A DNA stretch of 64,000 nucleotides from Erythrobacteraceae bacterium (GTDB lineage Bacteria > Pseudomonadota > Alphaproteobacteria > Sphingomonadales > Sphingomonadaceae), in NCBI GenBank assembly GCA_027486035.1, contig JAIXPX010000049.1, positions 1 through 64,000 of the forward strand. The letters are read 5' to 3'. A model generated the notes under the pieces. The model was given only the letters and a program-made list of their open reading frames with translations. It searched no databases and was not told where the DNA came from. Below, one piece after another: positions 21,399 to 31,206 of this stretch (the first letter of the stretch is position 1; every line of letters starts with the position of its first letter). A program made the translations under genes and the position numbers.

Positions 21399-22324
21399 GC
21401 CACGTCTCCGACGGGGCGCTTCCCGAGCAGGTGGCAGATCGCATAGGCCAGCTCGGGGCGATTGAGGGTGTAGAAGTGGAAGTCGCGCACCCCGCCCGCA
21501 TAAAGACGGCGGCACAGCTCGGCAGCGATAGTGGCCGCGATCAGCTGGCGCGCGGCGGGCTTGGCGTCGAGGCCCTCGAACAGCCCGTCCATCCACGCCG
21601 GGATCGAGGCCCCGCAGGCCGCGGCGAACTTGCGCGCCTGCGCGACATTCGTGACCGGCAGAATGCCCGGCAGGATCGGCGCATCGATCCCGGCCGCCGC
21701 ACACTTGTCGCGAAAGGCGAAGAAGGTCTCGGGCGAGAAGAAGAACTGGCTGATCGCACGCGTCGCCCCGGCATCGAGCTTGCGCTTCAGGTTGTCGATA
21801 TCCGCATCCGCCGAGGCCGCATCGGGATGCGTTTCGGGATAGGCAGCGACCGAGATTTCGAAGGGGGCAATGGCCTTGAGGCCCGCGACCAGTTCCGCCG
21901 CGCTGGCATAGCCTTCGGGGTGCGGGGTGAAGGGCGCGCCGGGTTCTCCCGCATCGCCGCGCAGGGCGACGATGTGGCGCACGCCCGCTTCCCAATATTG
22001 CTCCGCAACCTCGCGGATTTCGGCCTTGCTCGCCGCCACGCAGGTCAGGTGTGCAGCGGCGGGCAGCTTCGCCTCGGCGATGATCCGCGCGACTGTCGCG
22101 TGGGTGCGCTCGCGGGTCGAGCCGCCCGCGCCATAGGTCACCGAGACGAAGCTCGGCTCCAGCGGCTTCAGCTGCGTCACCGCGTCCCACAGCTGCTCCT
22201 CCATCTTCTCGCTCTTGGGCGGGAAGAACTCGAAGCTCACCGCGACATCGCCCGGCAGGCCGGAGAACAGCGGCGTGTCGGTCGCGGTGCGGTATTCGTG
22301 AAGCTGGCCTAGCGTGGGGGTCAT
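21395..22324 (-). CDS. metF: Methylenetetrahydrofolate reductase
   Basis: A 309-residue FAD enzyme that makes 5-methyl-THF for MetH. It begins with the family strand VSFEFFPPKSEKM and has FVSVTYGAGGSTRERT, the RGD strand (ALRGDAGEP) and FFSPETFFAFRDK. The ATG overlaps the stop of the upstream regulator (ATGA) and its own stop overlaps the next start in the same way. The ORF extending to 23152 upstream is a shadow. Confidence 0.96.
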   Translation of the reverse strand: MTPTLGQLHEYRTATDTPLFSGLPGDVAVSFEFFPPKSEKMEEQLWDAVTQLKPLEPSFVSVTYGAGGSTRERTHATVARIIAEAKLPAAAHLTCVAASKAEIREVAEQYWEAGVRHIVALRGDAGEPGAPFTPHPEGYASAAELVAGLKAIAPFEISVAAYPETHPDAASADADIDNLKRKLDAGATRAISQFFFSPETFFAFRDKCAAAGIDAPILPGILPVTNVAQARKFAAACGASIPAWMDGLFEGLDAKPAARQLIAATIAAELCRRLYAGGVRDFHFYTLNRPELAYAICHLLGKRPVGDVA

Positions 22325-23313
22325 AGCGCGGATTCCAGAACGGGGGTCTTCTTGGCAGGGTCGGCGCGGCGCGCGGCGGTCCAGATCTTGACCACCAGCT
22401 TGCCCCCTTCGAGGGCGAGCGGCGCGGTGGCGGCAAAGCCCGCGCCGCGCAGCAGATCGGCCATCTGGCGGTCCGAGAAGCCGAGGCGCACGTGCTGGTG
22501 GCGGGTGCGCAGCTCCTCGTGATCGTGGCTCGCAAAGTCGACGATCGCGATCCGGCCGCCGCCGCGCAGCACGCGCGCCGCCTCGGCCAGCGCGGGCGCG
22601 GGATCGGCGGCGAAGTGCAGCACCTGATGCAGGATCACCGTATCGAAGCTGGCATCGGCAAAGGGCAGCTCGGCAAAGTCGCCCTGCACCAGTTCGATCT
22701 GCGCGGCGGGCAGGTGCTGGAGCTTGGCGCGGGCGACGCGCAGCATCTCGAGGTTCTTGTCGAGCGCGACGATCCGTTCGGCATGGGGGGCGAAGAGCTC
22801 GGCCATGCGCCCCGTGCCGGTGCCGATATCGAGCAGGTGCCCGAGCGGTGCATCGGCAAGCGCCTTGGCAAGGCGGCGCTCCACCTCGGCATCGGCGCTG
22901 TGCAGGGCGCGCAGCTCGTCCCATTCGCCGGCGTGGCGGGCGAAATAATGCTCCGCCGCCGCCTCGCGCGCCTTGCGGATCGCGGCGAGTTTGCGCCGGT
23001 CGGCCTCGCAGAGCGCGGCGAATCCGGGCTCCTGTTCTTCCGCGAGAGCCAGCAATTGCTGGACCGCCTCGACAACCAGCCCGCCCGAATCGCTCTGGCG
23101 CAGGAACACCCACGATCCTTCGCGGCGCCGTTCGGCCAGACCCGCATCGCACAGGATGCCGATATGGCGCGACACGCGCGGCTGGCTTTGCCCCAGCACC
23201 TGCGCAAGTTCGCCCACCGCGAGCTCCATGGCGCCCAACAGGCGGGCGATGCGCAGCCGGGTCGGATCGCCCAGCGCCTTGAAGATGTCCTCGATCGCCA
23301 TGCCGAAGACCAT
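22321..23313 (-). CDS. ArsR-family regulator fused to a SAM-dependent methyltransferase domain (SahR-like)
   Basis: A 330-residue two-domain protein. Residues about 5-95 are an ArsR winged helix (FKALGDPTRLRIARLL, then GQSQPRVSRHIGIL as recognition helix) without the metal-binding Cys box. Residues about 135-310 are a class I methyltransferase fold with LLDIGTGTGRMAEL as the SAM motif. It is the first gene of the metF-metH operon. ArsR regulators that sense S-adenosylhomocysteine (SahR) control such genes in proteobacteria, so the second domain may sense SAH or SAM rather than methylate. That role is inferred. Start alternatives are 23313 or 23301. Confidence 0.85.
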   Translation of the reverse strand: MVFGMAIEDIFKALGDPTRLRIARLLGAMELAVGELAQVLGQSQPRVSRHIGILCDAGLAERRREGSWVFLRQSDSGGLVVEAVQQLLALAEEQEPGFAALCEADRRKLAAIRKAREAAAEHYFARHAGEWDELRALHSADAEVERRLAKALADAPLGHLLDIGTGTGRMAELFAPHAERIVALDKNLEMLRVARAKLQHLPAAQIELVQGDFAELPFADASFDTVILHQVLHFAADPAPALAEAARVLRGGGRIAIVDFASHDHEELRTRHQHVRLGFSDRQMADLLRGAGFAATAPLALEGGKLVVKIWTAARRADPAKKTPVLESAL

Positions 23314-23331
23314 ATAAAGATATTTTTATAT
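23312..23331. promoter_or_regulatory. AT-rich inverted repeat at the metF/metH operon start (likely ArsR-type operator)
   Basis: ATATAAA (23312-23318) and TTTATAT (23325-23331) form an inverted repeat with a 6-base spacer, standing out in GC-rich surroundings. It overlaps the first possible start codon of the regulator gene and a TATAAA -10-like element on the minus strand. ArsR proteins bind ATAT...ATAT repeats of this kind, so autoregulation is likely. Confidence 0.6.
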
Positions 23332-23398
23332 CTGTAAATCGTCTGAAGTCCTCGCCAGTTGATGCCGGGCCTGCACGGCGGGGCCTGGATGCACTTCA

Positions 23399-24571
23399 TC
23401 AACTTGCGGCGGTCCTCGCGGCTCCTCCGACAGGCGCGAAGGTCTCGGCCGAGGCGGGGATCGCGGCGGTCTCGTTGTAGCGTGCGATCCCTGCCTCGAT
23501 AGCCCCGCGCGCCTCGCGCCGGGCCACCGCGACAAGGCAGCCGCCGAAACCCGCCCCTGTCAGCCGCACGCCGCCCCTCTTGCCCAGCGCCGCGCGCACC
23601 GATGCGGCGAGGCGGTCGATGGCGGGGAGCGAGACGTCGAAATCCTGCGAAAGCGAGACATGGGCCTCGTGAAGCAGCGCGGCAAGCGAAGCGGCATCGC
23701 CGCCCGCCAGCGCCGCCGCAACCGGCTCGACCCGCCGCAGCTCGCCGAGCACGTGGCGCGCACGGGCGCGCAGCACGGGATCGAGATCGCCCTCACCCTC
23801 GGCAAAGACCGCAGGGTCGAGATCGCGCAGCGCCCTCACGCCGAAATGCGCCGCCACCGCCTCGCACTCGGCGCGGCGCTGGTTGAAAGCGCTTTCCGTG
23901 AGGCTGCGGCGGATGCCGGTGTCGATCACCGTCACCTCAAGGCCCGGATGGATCGGGACCGGCACGGTTTCGAGCGAGCGGCAGTCGAGCAGCAGCGCAT
24001 GGCCTTCAACCGAGGCGGCCGAGGCCATCTGGTCCATGATCCCGCAGGCGCAGCCGACGAAGTCGTTCTCGGCGATCTGGGCGACCCGGGCCAGCGTTGC
24101 GGGCGAAAGGCCGAGGCCGGAATGCGCGGACATGGCGAGCGCCACCGCGACGCCGAAGGAGGCCGAGGACGACAGCCCTGCACCAATCGGCACATCGCCC
24201 GCGACCGCGATCCGCGCCGGTTCGACTCGGTGGCCGGAGCGCCCCAGCGCCCCGACCACGCCGCGCACGTGGTTCTGCCAGTCGCTCTCCCCGAGGGTGA
24301 TCGGCGCGGCGGGATCGAAGCTGTCTCGCGCGTCTCCCTCGCCCATGTCGAGCGCCACCGCCTCGAAGCGCGCGGCGTCCCCCGGAGGCCCGAGCGCGAC
24401 GATGGTCTCGCGGTCGATCGCGCAGGGCAGGACGAAGCCATCATTATAGTCGACATGTTCGCCGATCAGATTGACCCGCCCCGGCGCGGCGAAGAAATCG
24501 GTCGGCTCGGCGCCATAGGCCTGGCGGAAGCCTTCGCGGACGCGGGCAATCAGGCGGTCACGGCGATCCAT
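23399..24571 (-). CDS. galK: Galactokinase
   Basis: A 390-residue GHMP kinase that phosphorylates galactose at C1. The galactokinase signature GRVNLIGEHVDYNDGFVLP is at about 31-49, the ATP loop PIGAGLSSSASFGVA in the middle, and the third GHMP motif (GVRLTGAGFGGCLVAV) near the C-terminus. It starts 15 bases after galT and ends the symporter-galT-galK operon. Confidence 0.96.
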   Translation of the reverse strand: MDRRDRLIARVREGFRQAYGAEPTDFFAAPGRVNLIGEHVDYNDGFVLPCAIDRETIVALGPPGDAARFEAVALDMGEGDARDSFDPAAPITLGESDWQNHVRGVVGALGRSGHRVEPARIAVAGDVPIGAGLSSSASFGVAVALAMSAHSGLGLSPATLARVAQIAENDFVGCACGIMDQMASAASVEGHALLLDCRSLETVPVPIHPGLEVTVIDTGIRRSLTESAFNQRRAECEAVAAHFGVRALRDLDPAVFAEGEGDLDPVLRARARHVLGELRRVEPVAAALAGGDAASLAALLHEAHVSLSQDFDVSLPAIDRLAASVRAALGKRGGVRLTGAGFGGCLVAVARREARGAIEAGIARYNETAAIPASAETFAPVGGAARTAAS

Positions 24572-24586
24572 AGGGCTCCTCGCGGG

Positions 24587-25609
24587 TCAGTCGGCGTAGT
24601 GGATGGCGGGGCTGACCGCGCGCAGCATTTCTGCCGCGCGTTCGGGCGTCAGGTCGCGCTGCGGCTCGGCAAGCATCTCGTAGCCGACCATGAACTTGCG
24701 CACCGCAGCCGAGCGCAGCAGCGGCGGGTAGAAATGGGCGTGGAGCTGCCAATGCTCCTGCGGCCCGTCGACGAAGGGCGCGCCGTGCCAGCCCATCGAA
24801 TAGGGAAAGCTCGTCCGGAACAGGTTGTCGTAGCGGGTGGTGAGGGCCTTGAGGATCGCAGCGAGGCTGTCGCGCTGGCCGCCAGTGAGCTCGGGCATCC
24901 GCTGCACGGGAAAGCGCGGCAACAGCAGGGTCTCGAAGGGCCAGGCCGCCCAGAAAGGCACGATGGCGAGCCAGTCGGCATTGATCTCGACGACGCGTTC
25001 GCCCTCCGCCTCGCGTGTCGCCACATCGCGCAGCAGCGCCCTGCCGTGCTGCGCCATATAGGCGCGCTGCTGGACGTCCTCGCCCGCCGGTTCTGCGGGG
25101 ACATGGGCGGTTGCCCAGACCTGCCCGTGGGGGTGCGGGTTGGAGCAGCCCATCATAGCGCCCTTGTTCTCGAACACCTGCACATGGGCGAAGCGCTGGC
25201 CCAGTTCGGCCGTCTGGTCGGCCCAGCAATCGATCACCTGCCTGATCTGGTCGGAAGCGAGCCTCGGGAGCGACCTGCCGTGGTCGGGCGAGAAGCAGAT
25301 CACCCGGCACACGCCCGCCGATGCCTCGGCCCGGAACAGGGGGTCCACGGCCGCCCCGCCCTGCTCGTCGGCGAGCGCGGGGAAATCATTGTCGAAGACA
25401 TGGACGCCCGCGTAGGCCGGGTTCGCCTCGCCGCCGACGCGGGCGTTGCCGGGGCAGAGATAGCAAGTCGGGTCGTAAGACGGCGGAAGCGGATCGGGCT
25501 CGGCCACCTCCCCCTGCCACGGCCGCCCCATGCGCTGAGGCGAGACCTGCACCCAGCCGCCCGTCAGCGGATTGAAGCGCCGGTGCGGCCGGGCGAGGTC
25601 GAGCGTCAT
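24587..25609 (-). CDS. galT: Galactose-1-phosphate uridylyltransferase
   Basis: A 340-residue Leloir enzyme that exchanges UDP between UDP-glucose and galactose-1-phosphate. The active-site HPHPHGQ carries the uridylylated histidine. The N-terminal [17 protein letters not shown] and CYLCPGN (zinc Cys pair) and the C-terminal [11 protein letters not shown] are all present. The ATG overlaps the symporter stop (ATGA). No galE is in the window, so epimerisation must rely on a gene elsewhere. Confidence 0.96.
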   Translation of the reverse strand: MTLDLARPHRRFNPLTGGWVQVSPQRMGRPWQGEVAEPDPLPPSYDPTCYLCPGNARVGGEANPAYAGVHVFDNDFPALADEQGGAAVDPLFRAEASAGVCRVICFSPDHGRSLPRLASDQIRQVIDCWADQTAELGQRFAHVQVFENKGAMMGCSNPHPHGQVWATAHVPAEPAGEDVQQRAYMAQHGRALLRDVATREAEGERVVEINADWLAIVPFWAAWPFETLLLPRFPVQRMPELTGGQRDSLAAILKALTTRYDNLFRTSFPYSMGWHGAPFVDGPQEHWQLHAHFYPPLLRSAAVRKFMVGYEMLAEPQRDLTPERAAEMLRAVSPAIHYAD

Positions 25610-27087
25610 GCCGCGGCCTTCTGCGCCAATTGCGCGAAGACCTCGCGCGGGGCGAAGCGTGCGCGTCCGCCCAGCGCCAGCCGGTTGAAGGCAAGCGCGG
25701 CGAGGATGCTCGTCGCCAGCGTCACCACCATGAAATCGATGTAGTGCATCGCGATCCCGCCCGACGGCTGCCAGACGAAGGTGTAGAGCGCGTAGAGCGC
25801 AAAGCCCCACAGCACGCCGACAATCGCCGCGCGGCTCTCCACCCCGGTGAACAGCAGCCCGACCACGAAGGCCGAGAGGATCGGCATCGAGGACAGGCCG
25901 TTCAATTGCTGGAGCAGGTTGATGATGCTCTGCGCGTCGGCGAAGACCGGCACCATGGCGACCGAGGTGACGGTCAGCAGCGCGGTGACGATACCCGACA
26001 GCCGCCAGTGGTTGGCGACGGGGCGGACGAACTTCTCGTGGAAATCGACGGCGTAGAGGCCCACCGCGGCGTTCATCACCGCGGCCGTATGCGCGATCAC
26101 CGCGGCGGCGATCATCGCGGCGAAGACGCCCGAGAGCCACGGCGGGAGCACCTCGCCCACCAGCCTGCCATAGGCCGCATCGTCGATATCGCCGAACAGC
26201 TGGAAGGCGACGACGCCCGGGATCACCACGATCGCCGGGATGATGAGGATGCGGATCGTCGCGGCCGCCAGCACCCCCTTCTGCGCCTCTCTCACCGAAG
26301 GCGCGGCCATGGCCTTCTGGGTGATCGGCTGGTTGGTCGACCAGTAGTAGATCTGAATGAAGATCATGCCGGTGAACAGCGTGTGGAACGGGATCGGGCT
26401 GTCCGCCTCGCCCACCATCGTCAGGCGCTCGGGCGGAACGCCGTTGGCGATGTCCCAGCCCACCGCGTTCAGCGCCAGCACCACGATCAGCACCGCGATC
26501 GCGAGCACGCCGACGCCCGAATAGGTCTCCATCACCGCCACGGCCCTGAGGCCCCCGCCCATGGTGTAGGCGGCGGCGACCACCCCGAGGAAGGCGGCGA
26601 GCACCAGCAGCGGCAGATCGATCCCCGCGGTCTTCAGGAACAGCGCCCCCGAATAGAGCCCGGCGGGGAGGTAGATGAGGATCATCCCGAAGAGGAAGAT
26701 CGCCGACACCAGCGTGCGGATGCCGCCTGCGCCATAGCGCTGCTCGAGAAGCTCGGTCACGGTCGTGACCCTGGCGCGGTAGTAGATCGGCACAAACACA
26801 TAGGCGAGGATCAGCAGGCCCACGAAGCCGCTGATCTCCCACCAGGCGAGCAGCAGCATCTGGTTGCCGTTCATCCCGACGAGCTGATCGGTCGAGAGAT
26901 TGGTGAGCGTGATCGCGCCTGCGACGAAGGCCCAGTTGAGCTTGCCACCCGCGAGATAGACGTCCTTGCGCGACCCGTCATGCCCGCCCCTGCGCACCGT
27001 CAGCCACGTCGCCAGAGCGATCGCGAGCGTCACGGCAAGGCACACCGCGATCTGGACGACGCTCCCGCCGGCAAGGCCTTGTGACAT
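25606..27087 (-). CDS. Sodium:solute symporter (SSS family), probable galactoside/galactose uptake
   Basis: A 493-residue polytopic membrane protein of the SSS/SLC5 family with about 13-14 hydrophobic segments. [20 protein letters not shown] and the TELLEQRYG loop are typical of sugar-type members. Its place at the head of a galT-galK operon, divergent from alpha- and beta-galactosidase genes, suggests uptake of galactose or of small galactosides with Na+. The substrate is inferred from context only. Confidence 0.85.
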   Translation of the reverse strand: MSQGLAGGSVVQIAVCLAVTLAIALATWLTVRRGGHDGSRKDVYLAGGKLNWAFVAGAITLTNLSTDQLVGMNGNQMLLLAWWEISGFVGLLILAYVFVPIYYRARVTTVTELLEQRYGAGGIRTLVSAIFLFGMILIYLPAGLYSGALFLKTAGIDLPLLVLAAFLGVVAAAYTMGGGLRAVAVMETYSGVGVLAIAVLIVVLALNAVGWDIANGVPPERLTMVGEADSPIPFHTLFTGMIFIQIYYWSTNQPITQKAMAAPSVREAQKGVLAAATIRILIIPAIVVIPGVVAFQLFGDIDDAAYGRLVGEVLPPWLSGVFAAMIAAAVIAHTAAVMNAAVGLYAVDFHEKFVRPVANHWRLSGIVTALLTVTSVAMVPVFADAQSIINLLQQLNGLSSMPILSAFVVGLLFTGVESRAAIVGVLWGFALYALYTFVWQPSGGIAMHYIDFMVVTLATSILAALAFNRLALGGRARFAPREVFAQLAQKAAA

Positions 27088-27109
27088 TGTGCGCTTCCCC
27101 CTCTCGTTT

Positions 27110-27126
27110 TGCGCGGTTACAGCGCA
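27110..27126. promoter_or_regulatory. Inverted repeat in the divergent galactoside promoter region
   Basis: TGCGC (27110-27114) and GCGCA (27122-27126) flank GGTTACA in the 100-base divergent spacer. GGTTACA resembles half of a LacI-family operator, but the other half is not matched. No regulator gene is nearby. Weak evidence. Confidence 0.3.
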
Positions 27127-27187
27127 TCACGGCGTGCCGGACAAGCCTTGTCGGGCGGTTCGTCACCGGTCGAGGAGGGGTGTTGGC

Positions 27188-29281
27188 GTGGAATTCCTGA
27201 GGCTGGACGGGGCGGCCCTGACGCTGGTCTTCGCGCTGGAGGCGGGCGGGACGGCGGACCTTGCCTATTGCGGTGCGCGCCTGCCCGAGGGCGAGGATCT
27301 CGCCATGCTCGCCGCCGCCAGCGCGCGCGGGCGGCACGAAAGCCAGCCCGATGTGCCCCCGGTTCCGGGCCTGCTCCCCGAGCGCAAGGGCGGGTGGAGC
27401 GGGACTCCGGCGGTCGTGCTGCGGCGGGACGGCCAGTCCATCGAAACCGACTTCCGGGCACGAGACTGGCAGGCCACCCGCGACAATCTGGTGGTGAATT
27501 TCACCGACGGGGCTCTCGCGCTCACGCTGTCGCTGGCGTGGCGGATCGCCGCAGCGGACGTGATCGAGGCCTATGCCGTTCTCGTCAATCATGGGGAACC
27601 CGATCTCAAACTGGAGCGCCTTGCCGCGCCCGCCCTGCCGCTTCCCCGACGCTTCACCGATCTCACCACCTTCGCCGGACGCTGGGCGGGCGAGATGCGC
27701 GAGCACCGCCGCGCCCTCGCCCCCGATGGCTTCGTGCGGACTTCGGCAATTGGTAAGCCGGGGTTCGCCGGCGGCAACTGGCTCGTGCTGCACGACGAGG
27801 CGAGCGGGGCGGTGCTGGCCGCCCACCTCGCCTCCAGCGGCGACTGCGACACGCGGATCGAATGCGACATGCAGGGCAGCGCCGATGGCCGCGCCGTGCT
27901 GCAGATGGCGGCCGCGCAGCCCCATGGGCTGGCCGGCTTTCCGGTCGGCGCGGCGGTGCAGACCCCGCGGGCGGTTTTCGCCCTCGCTCCCGACCGGTCG
28001 GCGCTGGGGCAGGCGTTCCACACCTACCTGCGCGCCGACGTGCTGCCACAGCGCGCAAGCTGGTCGCCGCGCAAGGTCCACCTCAATTCGTGGGAGGCGC
28101 TGGGGTTCGACCTGACGCAAGACGCCCTGATTCGCCTCGCCGAGGACGCGGCCAGCCTCGGTATCGAACGTTTCGTGCTGGACGATGGCTGGTTCGGCGG
28201 GCGCAGGGACGACCGGACCAGCCTCGGCGACTGGTTCGTCTCGCCCGACGTGTTCCCCAGCGGCCTCGCCCCGCTGATCGCCCGCGTCCATCAGCTCGGC
28301 ATGGATTTCGGCCTCTGGGTGGAGCCGGAAATGGTCTCGCCCGACAGCGATCTTTATCGCGCTCATCCCGACTGGTGCCTGCACACCCCGGGCCGCGAGC
28401 GCCCCACCATGCGCGGCCAGCTGGCGCTCGACATGGCGCGGCCCGAGGTGCGCGATCATCTGTTCGGCCGGCTCGACGCCCTGCTGCGCGAGAACGCCAT
28501 CGCCTACCTCAAGTGGGATCACAACCGCGACCTGTTTCCCTCGGCCCCGGGGCAGGCGCAGGGCTTCCATGCCCTCCTCGACAGGCTTCGCGCCGCCCAT
28601 CCCGATGTCGAGATCGAAAGCTGTTCGAGCGGCGGCGGGCGGATCGATTTCGGCGTGCTCGGCCGCTGCACCCGCGTCTGGCCCTCCGACAATAACGACG
28701 CGATCGAGCGCCTGCGCATCATCCCGGCGTGGAGCCAGTTCCTGCCGCTGGAGGTTGTCGGCAGCCATGTCGGCCCCTCGCCCAATCCGATCACCAGGCG
28801 CAGGCTCGCCATGGACTTCCGCGCCAAGGTCGCTCTGTTCGGGCACATGGGGGTCGAGGCCGATCCGGCGCGCATGAGCGACAAGGAGCGTGAGACCCTC
28901 GCCGCCCATATCGCGTTCTACAAGGCATGGCGGGGCGTGCTGCACGGGGGGCAGCTCCACCGCCTCGCCCACCCCGATCCTGCCGTGACCGCGATGATGG
29001 TGACGCACGAGGGCAAGGCGCTCGCCCTTGCCGCGCAGACCGCCTTCTCGCCCGTCTTCGACGCCGCGCCGCTGCGCCTTGCGGGGCTGGAGGCGGCGGC
29101 GCGCTACCGCGTCACCCTGCCCGAACCGTGGCCGCCCAAGGCGCGGGACTACCTCGGCAAGCCCGATGCGTGGCGCGAGGGCCTCACCCTCTCGGGCGCG
29201 GCGCTGATGGCCGATGGCCTCGCCCTTCCCCTCACCCACCCCGAAACCGCGTGGCTGATCGCTCTGGAGAAAATCGCGTGA
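27188..29281 (+). CDS. Alpha-galactosidase, GH36 family
   Basis: A 697-residue enzyme without signal peptide, so cytoplasmic. It has the N-terminal beta-domain, a TIM barrel starting near 300 (VHLNSWEALGFDLT) and a C-terminal sheet domain. The retaining catalytic pair is visible: nucleophile D444 in YLKWDHNRD and acid/base D501 in WPSDNNDAIER. The substrate loop DDGWFGGRRDD is typical of GH36. It should release galactose from raffinose- or melibiose-type sugars. The GTG start has GAGGAGG upstream. It overlaps the beta-galactosidase start (GTGA). Confidence 0.93.
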   Translation: MEFLRLDGAALTLVFALEAGGTADLAYCGARLPEGEDLAMLAAASARGRHESQPDVPPVPGLLPERKGGWSGTPAVVLRRDGQSIETDFRARDWQATRDNLVVNFTDGALALTLSLAWRIAAADVIEAYAVLVNHGEPDLKLERLAAPALPLPRRFTDLTTFAGRWAGEMREHRRALAPDGFVRTSAIGKPGFAGGNWLVLHDEASGAVLAAHLASSGDCDTRIECDMQGSADGRAVLQMAAAQPHGLAGFPVGAAVQTPRAVFALAPDRSALGQAFHTYLRADVLPQRASWSPRKVHLNSWEALGFDLTQDALIRLAEDAASLGIERFVLDDGWFGGRRDDRTSLGDWFVSPDVFPSGLAPLIARVHQLGMDFGLWVEPEMVSPDSDLYRAHPDWCLHTPGRERPTMRGQLALDMARPEVRDHLFGRLDALLRENAIAYLKWDHNRDLFPSAPGQAQGFHALLDRLRAAHPDVEIESCSSGGGRIDFGVLGRCTRVWPSDNNDAIERLRIIPAWSQFLPLEVVGSHVGPSPNPITRRRLAMDFRAKVALFGHMGVEADPARMSDKERETLAAHIAFYKAWRGVLHGGQLHRLAHPDPAVTAMMVTHEGKALALAAQTAFSPVFDAAPLRLAGLEAAARYRVTLPEPWPPKARDYLGKPDAWREGLTLSGAALMADGLALPLTHPETAWLIALEKIA

Positions 29282-31200
29282 AACTCGGCTGCTGCTACTA
29301 TCCCGAACACTGGCCGGAAGCTTGGTGGGCTGATGATGCGCGCCGGATGCGGGAGATGGGCTTGCGGCTCGTGCGCATCGGCGAATTCGCGTGGAGCCGT
29401 CTTGAACCCGAGCCCGGCCGCTACGACTGGGGCTGGCTCGACCGCGCCATCGACACGCTGCACGCGGCGGGGCTGAAGGTGATCCTCGGCACACCCACCG
29501 CCACCCCGCCCAAGTGGCTGGTGGACCGGATGCCCGACATGGTCGCCATCGATGAGCAGGGCCGCCCGAGGGGCTTCGGCTCGCGCCGGCACTACTGTTT
29601 CAGCCATGAAGGCTACCGCGCCGAAGCCGTGCGGATCGTCACCGCGCTCGCCGAGCGATACGGCAATCACCCCGCCCTCGCCATGTGGCAGACCGACAAT
29701 GAATATGGCTGCCACGATACTGTGCTGAGCTTCTCCGTCGCCGCCGCCAGCGCCTTCCGCGGCTGGCTCGCCGCGCGTTACGGCACCGTGGAGGCGCTCA
29801 ACGCGGCCTGGGGCAACGTGTTCTGGAGCATGGAATACGGGAGCTTCGCCGAGGTCGATCCCCCGCACCTCACCGTCACCGAGGCGAACCCGGCGCACTG
29901 GCTCGATTACCGCCGCTTCGCCTCGGATCAGGTGGCGAGCTTCAACCGCGAGCAGGTGGAAATCCTGCGCCGCCTCTCGTCCGGCGTGCCGATCACGCAC
30001 AATTTCATGGGCTTCTTCACCGAGTTCGATCACCACGCCGTCGGCCGCGATATCGACGTGGCGACGTGGGATTCCTATCCGCTGGGCTTCCTCGAGCAGT
30101 TCTGGTTCTCCTCGGAAGAAAAGCGCGCCTATCTCAGGCAGGGCCATCCCGACATCGCCGCCTTCCACCACGATCTCTACCGGGGCTGCTCCGGCGGGCG
30201 CTGGGGGGTGATGGAGCAGCAGCCCGGTCCGGTGAACTGGGCGCGCTTCAACCCCGCGCCGCTGCCGGGAATGGTGGCGCTGTGGACGCTGGAGGCCTGC
30301 GCGCACGGGGCGGAGCTGACGAGCTATTTCCGCTGGCGGCAGGCCCCTTTCGCGCAGGAACAGATGCACGCCGGCCTGTTGCGGCCCGACAGCAGCGAGG
30401 CCGAGGCGGCGGACGAGGTGCGCAAGGCGGCGGCGGTGCTGGAGGCCATCGGCCCGCAGGCGACGGCGCAGGCGCAGGTCGCGCTGGTGTTCTCCTACGA
30501 GGCCGCCTGGGTGGTGGGCATCCAACCACAGGGGCAGAGCTTCCGCTATCTGGAACTGGTGTTCGAGACCTATTCGGCACTGCGCGAGCGCGGCCTTGAT
30601 GTCGATATCGTCGCGCCGGACGCCGACCTTGCGGGCTATCGCATGGTGCTTGTCCCGACCCTGCCCATTGTCCCCGAGGGGTTCGTCGCAAGGCTGGCGG
30701 CGCTCGATTGCCCGGTGCTCATCGGCCCCCGATCGGGGAGCAGGACGGCGAGCTTCGCCATCCCCGAGGGGCTGGCGCCGGGCGTCCTCAAGTCGCTGGC
30801 ACCGCTCACCGTGACGCGGGTCGAGAGCTTGCACGACGGGGTGGCCGAACCCGCTGACAGCTTCCGCGTCACCCGCTGGCGCGAGGATGTGGTGTCGGAT
30901 CTTGCGCCCGAACTGACGGACAGCGCCGGGCGCGGCGTGATTTACTACACGGGCGGGGTGCGATATTGCGCGGTGTGGCCCGACCGCGCGCTGCTCGCCC
31001 TGCTGGTCGGGCGGATGGCGGATGAAGCGGGCGTCGAAACCCGCGATTGTCCGCAGGGAATCCGGGTGCGAAGAACGCAAAGTACTGTTTTTACGTTCAA
31101 TTATGGAGCAGATCCGGTTTTTGTGCCCCATTTAGGGGCCACCTTGCCCCCGGCCAGCTGGCATCTAGACCCCCTCCAGGCGCGTCCAGACCCCCGTTAG
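29278..31200 (+). CDS. Beta-galactosidase, GH42 family
   Basis: A 640-residue GH42 enzyme. It opens with LGCCYYPEHWPEAWWADDARRM, has acid/base E142 in QTDNEYGCH and nucleophile E313 in GVMEQQPG, followed by the trimerisation domain and a C-terminal sheet. No signal peptide is present. GH42 enzymes act on small beta-galactosides such as plant galactan oligomers rather than preferring lactose. The GTG start overlaps the stop of the alpha-galactosidase, so both are made together, giving galactose for GalK and GalT encoded divergently. Confidence 0.94.
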   Translation: MKLGCCYYPEHWPEAWWADDARRMREMGLRLVRIGEFAWSRLEPEPGRYDWGWLDRAIDTLHAAGLKVILGTPTATPPKWLVDRMPDMVAIDEQGRPRGFGSRRHYCFSHEGYRAEAVRIVTALAERYGNHPALAMWQTDNEYGCHDTVLSFSVAAASAFRGWLAARYGTVEALNAAWGNVFWSMEYGSFAEVDPPHLTVTEANPAHWLDYRRFASDQVASFNREQVEILRRLSSGVPITHNFMGFFTEFDHHAVGRDIDVATWDSYPLGFLEQFWFSSEEKRAYLRQGHPDIAAFHHDLYRGCSGGRWGVMEQQPGPVNWARFNPAPLPGMVALWTLEACAHGAELTSYFRWRQAPFAQEQMHAGLLRPDSSEAEAADEVRKAAAVLEAIGPQATAQAQVALVFSYEAAWVVGIQPQGQSFRYLELVFETYSALRERGLDVDIVAPDADLAGYRMVLVPTLPIVPEGFVARLAALDCPVLIGPRSGSRTASFAIPEGLAPGVLKSLAPLTVTRVESLHDGVAEPADSFRVTRWREDVVSDLAPELTDSAGRGVIYYTGGVRYCAVWPDRALLALLVGRMADEAGVETRDCPQGIRVRRTQSTVFTFNYGADPVFVPHLGATLPPASWHLDPLQARPDPR

Positions 31201-31206
31201 CCCCCC

